The translations under genes and the position numbers were made by a program. 7,536 bases of DNA from the NCBI GenBank assembly GCA_003105285.1, contig PQAN01000155.1:1-7536 (forward strand), written 5' to 3'. This document shows, piece by piece, positions 1 to 5,774 of the stretch; the stretch's first letter is position 1; each line of letters starts with the position of its first letter. Below the pieces are notes generated by a model. It saw only the letters and a program-made list of their open reading frames with translations. It was not told the DNA's origin and did no database searches. The stretch is from Methylocystaceae bacterium (GTDB lineage: Bacteria; Pseudomonadota; Alphaproteobacteria; Rhizobiales; Beijerinckiaceae).

Positions 1-21
1 TGGTGTCCACATGGTGTCCAC
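1..21. repeat. Tandem direct repeat of TGGTGTCCAC
   Basis: The 10-mer TGGTGTCCAC occurs at 1-10 and again at 12-21, separated by a single A. It lies on the window edge, so further copies could exist outside. It could be part of a mobile-element end or an iteron-like array, but two copies are too few to decide. I see no third copy inside the window. Confidence 0.5.
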
Positions 22-316
22 CAAGGCCGAATCCGAGGCTTCGTTCTCCGGGGCGTTCGCGCCACCCGTCAGCCGCGTATTTGTGGCTTTTCCGCCCTCG
101 CCTGTGAATCTCGTCGAACGGACTGCAAAAAAATGCCCTAGGATACGCCGGACTCAGCAATTTTGACCGATTGACCGTCCACGAAGACCGGTGTCGCCTC
201 GCGGTCTGCCGCACTCTCATGCGTGCCTGACAAAAATGCAGACGTGACGCTATGCGTTTAAACGTTTCTGTGCCCTCCCTAAACGGTGAAAGCCCTTTTG
301 TAGAAACCGCTTAGGT
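1..316. other. Left-edge stretch without a recognisable gene
   Basis: No ORF here has a believable start, ribosome binding site and recognisable product. One plus-strand frame is open from the window edge to a TGA at 164-166 (54 codons), but the peptide resembles nothing I know and may be chance or the tail of an outside gene. Visible structure is limited to a tandem 10-mer at 1-21, a 6-bp inverted repeat AGACCG/CGGTCT (185-190 and 202-207) with an 11-nt loop, and a 10-bp AT-centred palindrome CGTTTAAACG (255-264). None is a convincing rho-independent terminator for the operon that ends at 317. The stretch may be the flank or junction of the defence cluster. Confidence 0.5.
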
Positions 317-1132
317 CTATAAATTACCAGCCGTACCGCGTTGATGGGGCATGGATGGCCGCAGAGAAATGCGACCGTCAAAGGTGCGGATGATCTGCAC
401 ATACCCCTCATGTTCAAGCAATGCTGGACCTCTATCCTTAGATATCCAGAGGACCCCGGAGGCCTCACGTACCGTCCAAGTCGCAGCATTGCCGAACTGG
501 TCGATGATTTGCAGAGCGCCGGGAGGAAGTCCGCATCCCTTGTTGATGCGCAGACAATTGTCGATTGCTGAAAAGCGCGCAAACCCCAGGCTCTCAGTAC
601 GCGCTTCAAGCCGCCCCTCTACCTCATGCGCTGAACGACCGTTTCGATCACGATAGACCGACACGGTAAGGTATTGAACATCCAGAGCCCGTAGCGCTGT
701 CGTCCATTCGGGGTCAGACATGTTACCGATGACCGCAACATAGCGGGGGATGTACATCAGCAACGCGTTCGCTTGCTCACGGCTGAGGGAGTTAAAGGCG
801 GTGAGCAAGCTCGACGCGCAAGTTTGGTCCGGTTCGCCGTAACGGAAGCATCGTACCTGGGGTAGAACATGCTGATGCAGTGAATGTCCGGCGAGCTCAA
901 CCTCAACTACAAACCAATGGGACAAGCTCCTGTGGATTAACGCGAGATCGGCAGCGCGGCGCTCGCCTTCCAACAGGAAACTGCCGGCGAAGACACCACA
1001 CCAATAGTCTGGAAACAGGCAAGCCAAGGCTTTAACGACTTCGGCCTCGAAGTCTATCTCTAGGAACGCGGTAGGATCCAATAGCTGGAAGATATTGTCT
1101 TCGTTGCACTCCCCCGTCAGTAATTTCTTCAT
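317..1132 (-). CDS. Putative restriction-endonuclease-fold protein, last gene of the four-gene operon
   Basis: The product is 271 residues and I do not recognise its family. The start chosen is the ATG at 1132-1130, which overlaps the helicase stop as ATGA and has GGAG six bases upstream. The frame stays open to 1366, but that extension lies inside the helicase gene. Residues 25-99 carry a pattern compatible with a PD-(D/E)XK core: acidic helix residues E29 and E31, D62 in a strand (AADLALI), then WFVVEVE with E77 and E79 fourteen residues later, and Q92 in the following segment. The lysine of the classical E-x-K is replaced by E79, which is tolerated in some divergent families but weakens the call. 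No signal peptide or membrane segment is visible; the C-terminal half is unassigned. As the only protein of the operon without another role, it is the best candidate for the DNA-cleaving subunit. That role is inference. Confidence 0.8.
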   Translation of the reverse strand: MKKLLTGECNEDNIFQLLDPTAFLEIDFEAEVVKALACLFPDYWCGVFAGSFLLEGERRAADLALIHRSLSHWFVVEVELAGHSLHQHVLPQVRCFRYGEPDQTCASSLLTAFNSLSREQANALLMYIPRYVAVIGNMSDPEWTTALRALDVQYLTVSVYRDRNGRSAHEVEGRLEARTESLGFARFSAIDNCLRINKGCGLPPGALQIIDQFGNAATWTVREASGVLWISKDRGPALLEHEGYVQIIRTFDGRISLRPSMPHQRGTAGNL

Positions 1133-2283
1133 GCCCGGCTCCATACGACCGTCGCAACATTCTCCAGCAGCGCCTCTTCCTCCTTGAGACGCTGGATTTC
1201 TGGGCCAGTCGCCACAAGCGTATAAATCAAAGCACCTGCTTTTCCCTTGGCCGGTCTGACGACTCGGCCAAGGCGTTGGATGCGTTGTCGCCGCGTGGCC
1301 GTGCTGGCGGCGATAATGCCTAGTTCGGTTTCTGGAACATTGAAGCCCTCGTCGAGGGCGCGGCATGTCACGAGCACGTCGATCTCTCCTCTGCGGTAAA
1401 GGCTAAGCATTAGCGCGCGGGCCCTCAGCGTCATCTTGGAATGATAGACACCGGCTTTGACGCCATTCTGGGCGAGAACCGAGTGAATAAGATTGCAGGC
1501 CTCGACATCCTCGTGAAAGATCAGCGTGCGCTTACCCGCGTTGGCGACCACAAGCTTGAGCGCTAAGCGAATGCGGTTGAGGCTCAGGTTCAGTACGCGC
1601 GCCCGCTTCAGAAACAGGGAAATGGTCTCTTCAGCCTCCGCGCCGTGCTGGCTGATCGAGCGTGCAATCGCCTTGCTCAGCTTGTCGTAATCAGCTTTCC
1701 GATCTTCCTCCAAATCAAATACGACGTTCCGAAGTTCGAACGGAACGATCACTCCATCGCGGAGCGCATCGCCATACCCGTAGCTGAAGATCACAGGACC
1801 GAGTGCCGGAATCAGCACGTCCTTCAAACCCTCGTCATAGGGGCGCTCGGGCGTAGCCGAGAGTCCGAGAGCTGCGGTCGTGTTAATCTGCAACGCGGCG
1901 CGAAAATGTTCTGATGCCGCCTTGTGGCACTCATCCACGATCAGGAAGCATTTGTAATCCCCCATCTTTGCCGCGAGCTTCGCCGCCGTGTTCAACACAG
2001 CGATGTTGATCGTGCCCAAGCGGAAGCGCAGACTACCAGTAATGATATTGATCTCATCAAGATCGAGGTCAAAGTAGCTCGCTGCCTCTTCCCACCATTG
2101 CTCAAGGAGCGCGGCGGTCGGCACGACGATCAGCGTCGCTAATGGCCGGATGCGATCAATGCAGGAAAGAGCGAAAACTGTTTTTCCGCCCCCGGTAACG
2201 ACGCTGACGATGCCGCGATGGTTTGTCCGTTCCCATTCTGCAAGCGCCGCAACCTGCCAGCCACGCGGAGTCAGCTTCGGCAA
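1129..2283 (-). CDS. Superfamily 2 DEAD/DEAH-type helicase (XPB/type I restriction-like)
   Basis: This 384-residue ATP-dependent nucleic-acid translocase/helicase shows the full SF2 motif set. There is a Q-motif-like LTPRGWQ (4-10), Walker A VTGGGKT (29-35), VVPTAALLEQW (53-63), Walker B DECH (117-120), motif III LSATP (141-145), motif IV RTLIF (252-256), motif V DEGFNVP (311-317) and motif VI QRIQRLGRVVRP (333-344). The spacing resembles the XPB/RAD25-like and restriction-helicase branch. It is compact, with no obvious extra nuclease or SNF2 insertion. The start is a TTG at 2283-2281, supported by AGGAG eight bases upstream. That AGGAG overlaps the stop codon of the GHKL gene, which suggests translational coupling. 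The stop overlaps the next gene's ATG by four bases. In this neighbourhood it probably moves along or opens DNA to deliver the putative nuclease; the substrate is not readable from the sequence. Confidence 0.93.
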   Translation of the reverse strand: MPKLTPRGWQVAALAEWERTNHRGIVSVVTGGGKTVFALSCIDRIRPLATLIVVPTAALLEQWWEEAASYFDLDLDEINIITGSLRFRLGTINIAVLNTAAKLAAKMGDYKCFLIVDECHKAASEHFRAALQINTTAALGLSATPERPYDEGLKDVLIPALGPVIFSYGYGDALRDGVIVPFELRNVVFDLEEDRKADYDKLSKAIARSISQHGAEAEETISLFLKRARVLNLSLNRIRLALKLVVANAGKRTLIFHEDVEACNLIHSVLAQNGVKAGVYHSKMTLRARALMLSLYRRGEIDVLVTCRALDEGFNVPETELGIIAASTATRRQRIQRLGRVVRPAKGKAGALIYTLVATGPEIQRLKEEEALLENVATVVWSRA

Positions 2284-2294
2284 AACACGAACTC

Positions 2295-3893
2295 CTAACC
2301 TTCGGCATGTCCGGGCTTGCGCCCGAACAGATCGACCTCTGCCTGCGCTCGAACCGCAATGTCGGCATTTTCGAGTTGTTCCGCGCGTGCGCGCAATAGA
2401 TTGTTTTTCAAGTTCCGTACGCTATCAGGATTGACCCGCGAGATAAGCTTGCAAGCCTTGAACTCAGCGACGGCATCGAAGATGTATTGCTGCACGCACT
2501 CACTGATCGCGTCCTTCGCCTCAAGCGTCTGGTAATACGGATGCAGCCCGTTAATGATCACATGGATCACGTTTGCTTCGGCACCGGGAACAAATGTGAC
2601 GTGCGGCTCGTAGGGACTGGTCTCTTTTAATGAGATCACGACCTGCAGATCCGGCAAGATGTTCAGACGGCTGATTTCGTCCTCAACGGTGAGCGATTCC
2701 CGTTGTTGCAGGTTGTTTGCTGCGATAGTTTCCATCGGTGGCAGCGCCGCGTTGCTCAATGCGTCTTTGATCTCTGCGCTGACAAACTCGGTCTGCATGT
2801 CCTTCACTAGGTCGCGGATCTGCTCCTTGGACCATTTCGATCCGCGCGCGCCTCCTCGCCTACTCTTGGCGTAATCGGCATAAGCCCTGGTTTGCGTAAC
2901 AAGGAACTTTTCCAGCGCTTCCTCCTCCTCGCCCTCGAAGAGTACCTTGTCCTTGGTATGAGATACGCCGAAGCCGTCGAGCAGCAACACTCCTGTCAGT
3001 CGTTGAGCAATGAGATTGTTGGCTCCTTCATCATCCACGCCGCCGAAGATCACACTTGGCTTCCACGCATTCGGAAAGCCTTGTATTTGACGACCGTTCT
3101 GGAACATAGAGAAGCCGCCATACTTTCGTCCGCCCTTACGCAGCACTCCAATCCATCCGTTGATGATTTTCCCGTCGATGGTGAACGTTGGAAGGTCGCG
3201 CTTCATGAGCGTTCCAGAAGGATCGGTGTCCCAATCGCTTTCTTGTGGCGGCGAGATCTCCTCGCCGTTGTAGGTGAGCTTCATGGCGACTTGGCCTTTC
3301 ACGTCGGGACGCAGGTCGAACATGTACATTGAGCCAAGATAATCCTTGATCGTTTCTTCGGAGCGCTTCTGGATGATACGACGGAGACCACTGATCGTTA
3401 TCCGTGTGTAGTGATCGTCTCGGCTAACGGTTCGCATTGTGAGTGGAACTTTTGCCCCGTGATTGGCAATTGCATCGACATCAACTGTGGCAGTCCACTC
3501 TTCGCCGCTCCCCAGCTCACAGGTGGTAACAGTCCAGTGTGCTCCAATCCAGCACGCCGCGGTCTTCATGCCCATGCCGTATTTGGATCGTCCCTTGCTG
3601 TCTGGGGTCGGATGCGCGATCCGTAACGCTGCAATGAGGTCGTCTTTGCTCATGCCTATCGAGTTGTCCTCAATCAGGAGGGTCTTGTTCGGTCGGTCGT
3701 GGATGATAGAGACGGTCAGCGGGCGGCCTTCCTCCCGGAGCACTTCATCGATAAGATTCCCGTAGTTCAGTCGCGACTGCGTCGAGTTGTCTACAAACTC
3801 CGCTAGCGCAAACCACATCGTATAGCTGAGGCGACTATAGGCGTCGATCGCCTTGGGACCGACGATCAATTCCGCCTCGAAGCTCTGCGTCAT
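2295..3893 (-). CDS. GHKL (HSP90/MutL/MORC-like) ATPase of the prokaryotic MORC/paraMORC type
   Basis: The product is 532 residues. The chosen start is the ATG at 3893-3891 with GGAG nine bases upstream; the frame is open to 3950 but that would overlap the methyltransferase stop. The Bergerat ATP fold is clear: N-box EFVDN (32-36), G1 box EDNSIGM (75-81) and G2 box SKYGMGMKTA (103-112), which forms the ATP lid. Residues from about 200 to 320 look like the S5-fold transducer: FSMFQNGRQIQGF (261-273) and a SHTKDK segment (311-316), where K314 is a candidate gamma-phosphate-contacting lysine. The remaining C-terminal part ends in a charged, probably helical segment. GHKL ATPases of this family dimerise on ATP and are thought to clamp or remodel DNA. 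Prokaryotic MORC relatives have been linked by gene neighbourhood to restriction-modification systems with SF2 helicases and nucleases, as here. The family call is firm; the function is inference. Confidence 0.92.
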   Translation of the reverse strand: MTQSFEAELIVGPKAIDAYSRLSYTMWFALAEFVDNSTQSRLNYGNLIDEVLREEGRPLTVSIIHDRPNKTLLIEDNSIGMSKDDLIAALRIAHPTPDSKGRSKYGMGMKTAACWIGAHWTVTTCELGSGEEWTATVDVDAIANHGAKVPLTMRTVSRDDHYTRITISGLRRIIQKRSEETIKDYLGSMYMFDLRPDVKGQVAMKLTYNGEEISPPQESDWDTDPSGTLMKRDLPTFTIDGKIINGWIGVLRKGGRKYGGFSMFQNGRQIQGFPNAWKPSVIFGGVDDEGANNLIAQRLTGVLLLDGFGVSHTKDKVLFEGEEEEALEKFLVTQTRAYADYAKSRRGGARGSKWSKEQIRDLVKDMQTEFVSAEIKDALSNAALPPMETIAANNLQQRESLTVEDEISRLNILPDLQVVISLKETSPYEPHVTFVPGAEANVIHVIINGLHPYYQTLEAKDAISECVQQYIFDAVAEFKACKLISRVNPDSVRNLKNNLLRARAEQLENADIAVRAQAEVDLFGRKPGHAEG

Positions 3894-3925
3894 CGTGCTG
3901 CTCTCCAAACAATCTCTAACTTCAT
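3890..3925 (-). other. Possible 11-codon leader ORF overlapping the ATPase start
   Basis: In the 50-nt gap between the methyltransferase and ATPase genes an ATG at 3925 opens an 11-codon frame whose TGA overlaps the ATPase ATG as ATGA. It also contains the GGAG used by the ATPase. Only a weak ribosome binding site precedes it. It could couple translation across the gap or be chance. Confidence 0.2.
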
Positions 3926-3943
3926 CCGTTCGTCGCCCGGCAC

Positions 3944-4936
3944 CTACCAATCAGCAAAGGAATCTGAGGTTATTCGGTCGCCGAACCGTCCTCTTGAACC
4001 TTTGATGTAGTCCTCGGACGCTTCGATGCTGATCCAGAAGCGCTCCAACTCTTCAGCCGCCGCCCCAGTCGTGTTGCTACCGCCAAATGGATCAAGAACG
4101 ACGTCGCCGGCGTCAGTGAGGAATTTGATGAAGAACTTCGCTAAATCCGCAGGCATCCGCGCTGGATGTAGCGGCAATTCGTTCTGACGGCAGTAGGTCT
4201 GGTAAGCGTCACCGCTTTGCGTGTTCGCGTAGGTAAGAACATTCGACGGTATTGCACCGCCGTTGTCACGCAGGAACGCCGTCTCGCTGATGTTGTGCTG
4301 GGATGGTCGTTTGCCATTGTTATAGGTTCCTCGCTTGAGCAAGGTCTTCATTGATTTGCTATATTCTTGGAGGACGCGCTGATTGCTGGCTTTTGGCTTT
4401 TCCGTTGGCGCCATCCACCAGAGCTTCGTGAAGCTGTCCTTGACCCGACAGCGCTCAACATTGACCCACTGAGCAGGCGACGGCAGCCTTGCCGGATTGT
4501 GCCAAACGAACTCCTGGCAAAGATGAAGTTCGTTCTTCTCTTGAAACTCCAGCAGCGCGCGCAACGCCAGTGTAGACATGACAGCCATACCTGGCTCCCA
4601 GGAGTTACCCATCTCCACGACTATAGAGCCGTCAGGCGCGAGCATCTTCTTGAACAGCGGCCCGAAGGCGCAGAGCCATTTGACGTAGGCTTCGCCTGTC
4701 TCGTTGCCGTATCGCTTTTTGCGGTTGAGCGGGAATGGCGGCGAAGTAAAGATGAGATTGACCTTGCCTTCAAAACGCGCGAGTGACCCGTCGGCGAGGA
4801 TTTCGTCCGACTTACCGTGCAGCATCCTCCCGCACTGCGTCGCATATGCGACATTAGCGGGGGGGCGTCCCGTGAAAGGGCTCGCGGAGCGAGCCACGGG
4901 CTCCGATGACTCTGTTCGTGCTGCGGTTGGATGCAT
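3944..4936 (-). CDS. Beta-class DNA methyltransferase, M.PvuII-like, predicted N4-cytosine
   Basis: This 330-residue S-adenosylmethionine-dependent DNA methyltransferase has the permuted beta-class order. Catalytic motif IV TSPPF (64-68) comes first, followed by a KKRYGN segment and AYVKW that closely recall M.PvuII. The SAM-binding motif I DPFGGSNTTG (282-291) lies near the C-terminus. A (T/S)PP(F/Y) motif is typical of N4-cytosine enzymes, whereas adenine enzymes usually have (D/N)PP(Y/F). The middle, about 130-260, should hold the target-recognition region; the target sequence cannot be read off. The start at ATG 4936 has only a weak ribosome binding site, and residues 1-28 look disordered. 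A GTG at codon 14 is the other in-frame option, because homology begins near Y31. The stop lies 50 nt before the GHKL gene. It is probably the self-marking modification enzyme of the operon. The enzyme class is sure; the N4-cytosine product is likely. Confidence 0.92.
   Translation of the reverse strand: MHPTAARTESSEPVARSASPFTGRPPANVAYATQCGRMLHGKSDEILADGSLARFEGKVNLIFTSPPFPLNRKKRYGNETGEAYVKWLCAFGPLFKKMLAPDGSIVVEMGNSWEPGMAVMSTLALRALLEFQEKNELHLCQEFVWHNPARLPSPAQWVNVERCRVKDSFTKLWWMAPTEKPKASNQRVLQEYSKSMKTLLKRGTYNNGKRPSQHNISETAFLRDNGGAIPSNVLTYANTQSGDAYQTYCRQNELPLHPARMPADLAKFFIKFLTDAGDVVLDPFGGSNTTGAAAEELERFWISIEASEDYIKGSRGRFGDRITSDSFADW
4869..4900. repeat. GC-rich hairpin inside the methyltransferase N-terminal codons
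   Basis: A perfect 7-bp stem GGCTCGC/GCGAGCC (4879-4885 with 4889-4895, loop GGA) is flanked by CCCGT/ACGGG (4869-4873 with 4896-4900), with a 5-nt bulge on one side. It falls over codons of the low-complexity N-terminus, between the ATG at 4936 and the conserved part of the enzyme. It could attenuate expression or simply reflect the composition of this segment. Confidence 0.5.
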
Positions 4937-5030
4937 GCGGAAGAAGGACCTATGTTTTCGTTGGGCCGGGAACGTCTCTTAAGCCAGAGGCTGAATCACA
5001 GTGGTGGGGACATGAACGAAAGAGATGCTA

Positions 5031-5342
5031 TCATGCCACGACTTCTAGGCCACGCTTCTGTACAAGGTGTAGAAGCTTGAGAGCCGTTCCGGTCGGCTTC
5101 TTTTGGCCGATCTCCCATTTCTGAACGGTGGAGACACTGGTGTTCAGGAGCCGGGCGAAGACCGCTTGGCTTACGTGCGAGGCTTCGCGAATCTTTTTAA
5201 TCTGCTTCGGCCCCAAAGGCTCGATCGAAGGTAAGCGAAGGCTGTCCAAATCCCGCAGCGTGACCTGATCGACTGCGCCGGTATAACGCACCCCCTCGAC
5301 CGTCGCCTGCGCGCCTCCAAAATTAGACTTCGTTTTTCGCAT
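5031..5342 (-). CDS. XRE-family HTH regulator, HigA/NadS-type antitoxin-like
   Basis: The product is 103 residues. The start ATG at 5342-5340 is preceded by GGAGG with a 4-base spacer; an upstream TTG in the same frame at 5423 is less likely. The C-terminal half is a Cro/C1-type helix-turn-helix: LGPKQIKKIRE (from about residue 43), the SQAVFARLLN helix, and SVSTVQKWEIGQKKPTG with the recognition helix and the conserved W-E-G pattern. The last residues form the usual helix of HigA-like antitoxins (ALKLLHLVQKRGLEVVA). The N-terminal 40 residues match the toxin-binding arm position in this family. Antitoxins of this type usually follow a HigB/RelE-like toxin and repress their own promoter. Here the upstream toxin looks damaged, and the next gene downstream, after 94 nt on the same strand, is the methyltransferase. 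It may therefore act as the control protein of that operon. The family call is firm; the control role is inference. Confidence 0.88.
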   Translation of the reverse strand: MRKTKSNFGGAQATVEGVRYTGAVDQVTLRDLDSLRLPSIEPLGPKQIKKIREASHVSQAVFARLLNTSVSTVQKWEIGQKKPTGTALKLLHLVQKRGLEVVA

Positions 5343-5630
5343 AGCACCTCCACCAAGATCAATTCGGCGGTTGGCATTACCTTGCTTACCGCCCAAGTGA
5401 TGGACAACAGACTGCACAGCCAACTTCTTCTGGCTCTCTTCTCGTCTTTGTCAATTTTGTTGCGCTCGCATTTCTTGAAGCGACGCACGACAAAAAGCTT
5501 GCCGCTAAAAGCCCTGACGTAAACTAACCAACTCGCTTTTTCTATCACAGACCTTGCCGACTTCGACATCGAACAGGTCCTTGCCAATTCCTTTCTCTCT
5601 CAGACCCGGCGAGGCGCGCGTAAAGCGCAT
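5340..5630 (-). pseudogene. Probable degenerate HigB/RelE-like toxin
   Basis: Reading on the minus strand, an ATG at 5630 starts a 41-codon frame that resembles a toxin N-terminus (MRFTR... LREKGIGKDLFDVEV) and stops at TAG 5507-5505. The next frame, entered at or after the ATG at 5569 (AAGGA eight bases upstream), carries a good match to the C-terminal half of HigB-2/RelE-like toxins: LVYVRAFSGKLFVV, then RFKKCERNKIDKDE (family pattern roughly F-x-K-x-x-R-x-N-I-x-x-x-E), and near the end TAELILVEV, like the family's GELIEV ending. The segment usually found between the halves (GGGLxKKR-like) is not visible in either frame, so a frameshift plus a small deletion is the simplest reading. The second frame also lacks the expected stop at the antitoxin start and runs on to 5171. 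The comparison is from memory of the family, so the call is moderate. Confidence 0.5.
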
Positions 5631-5650
5631 ATAGCACCGAGTGCTATATG
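5628..5650. promoter_or_regulatory. Perfect inverted repeat, probable operator of the HigA-like regulator
   Basis: CATATAGCAC (5628-5637) and GTGCTATATG (5641-5650) are perfect inverted copies around a 3-nt centre. The repeat sits directly upstream of the toxin remnant, where HigA-type antitoxins bind to autoregulate. It also lies between the minus-strand genes and the plus-strand DUF932 gene. Confidence 0.65.
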
Positions 5651-5657
5651 GCTGCAA
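5628..5657 (-). promoter_or_regulatory. Possible sigma70 promoter for the toxin/regulator genes
   Basis: On the minus strand TTGCAG (5657-5652) and TATATG (5633-5628) are separated by 18 bases and could serve as -35 and -10 boxes. The inverted repeat fills the spacer, the usual geometry for repression. If this is the promoter, transcription would begin near 5621, so the ATG at 5630 could not be used and the ATG at 5569 would be the first likely start. The -10 match is only fair. Confidence 0.35.
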
Positions 5658-5721
5658 GTGCGCGGCCCATGCCCGCTCCTCGCCGGCCTCCTGCGAGGGA
5701 GAGTGCGGACCGAATTTCCGC

Positions 5722-5767
5722 GACGGGCCGAGTGCCGGGAGAGGAGCTTCCGGAGCCCGTCTTGGAG
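5722..5767 (+). promoter_or_regulatory. Leader hairpin before the DUF932 gene, radC-motif-like
   Basis: GACGGGC (5722-5728) pairs perfectly with GCCCGTC (5755-5761). The 26-nt interior contains GAGAGGAGCTTCCGG, which can form a small inner hairpin. The Shine-Dalgarno GGAG (5764-5767) lies three bases after the stem. The same design precedes the next gene (7086-7135). It resembles structured leaders such as the radC RNA motif, reported upstream of DNA-binding and antirestriction genes; I cannot verify the family. Confidence 0.55.
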
Positions 5768-5774
5768 ACATCCT

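Noticed and set aside
2..166. Plus-strand frame open from the window edge (54 codons)
   Set aside because: The peptide has no recognisable motif and no visible start; too short to call a gene tail.
255..264. CGTTTAAACG palindrome downstream of the operon as a terminator
   Set aside because: The stem is AT-centred, has no loop and is not followed by a T-tract; a rho-independent terminator is not supported.
1133..1366. Upstream extension of the putative nuclease reading frame
   Set aside because: It lies inside the helicase 3' end; the ATG at 1132 has a good ribosome binding site and the typical 4-base overlap with the helicase stop.
3894..3950. 19-residue N-terminal extension of the GHKL ATPase
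   Set aside because: It starts at a TTG overlapping the methyltransferase stop without a good ribosome site; ATG 3893 fits the family N-terminus.
5658..5774. Upstream extension of the DUF932 frame (39 codons)
   Set aside because: The arginine-rich extension runs through the leader hairpin; ATG 5775 with GGAG at seven bases is the better start.
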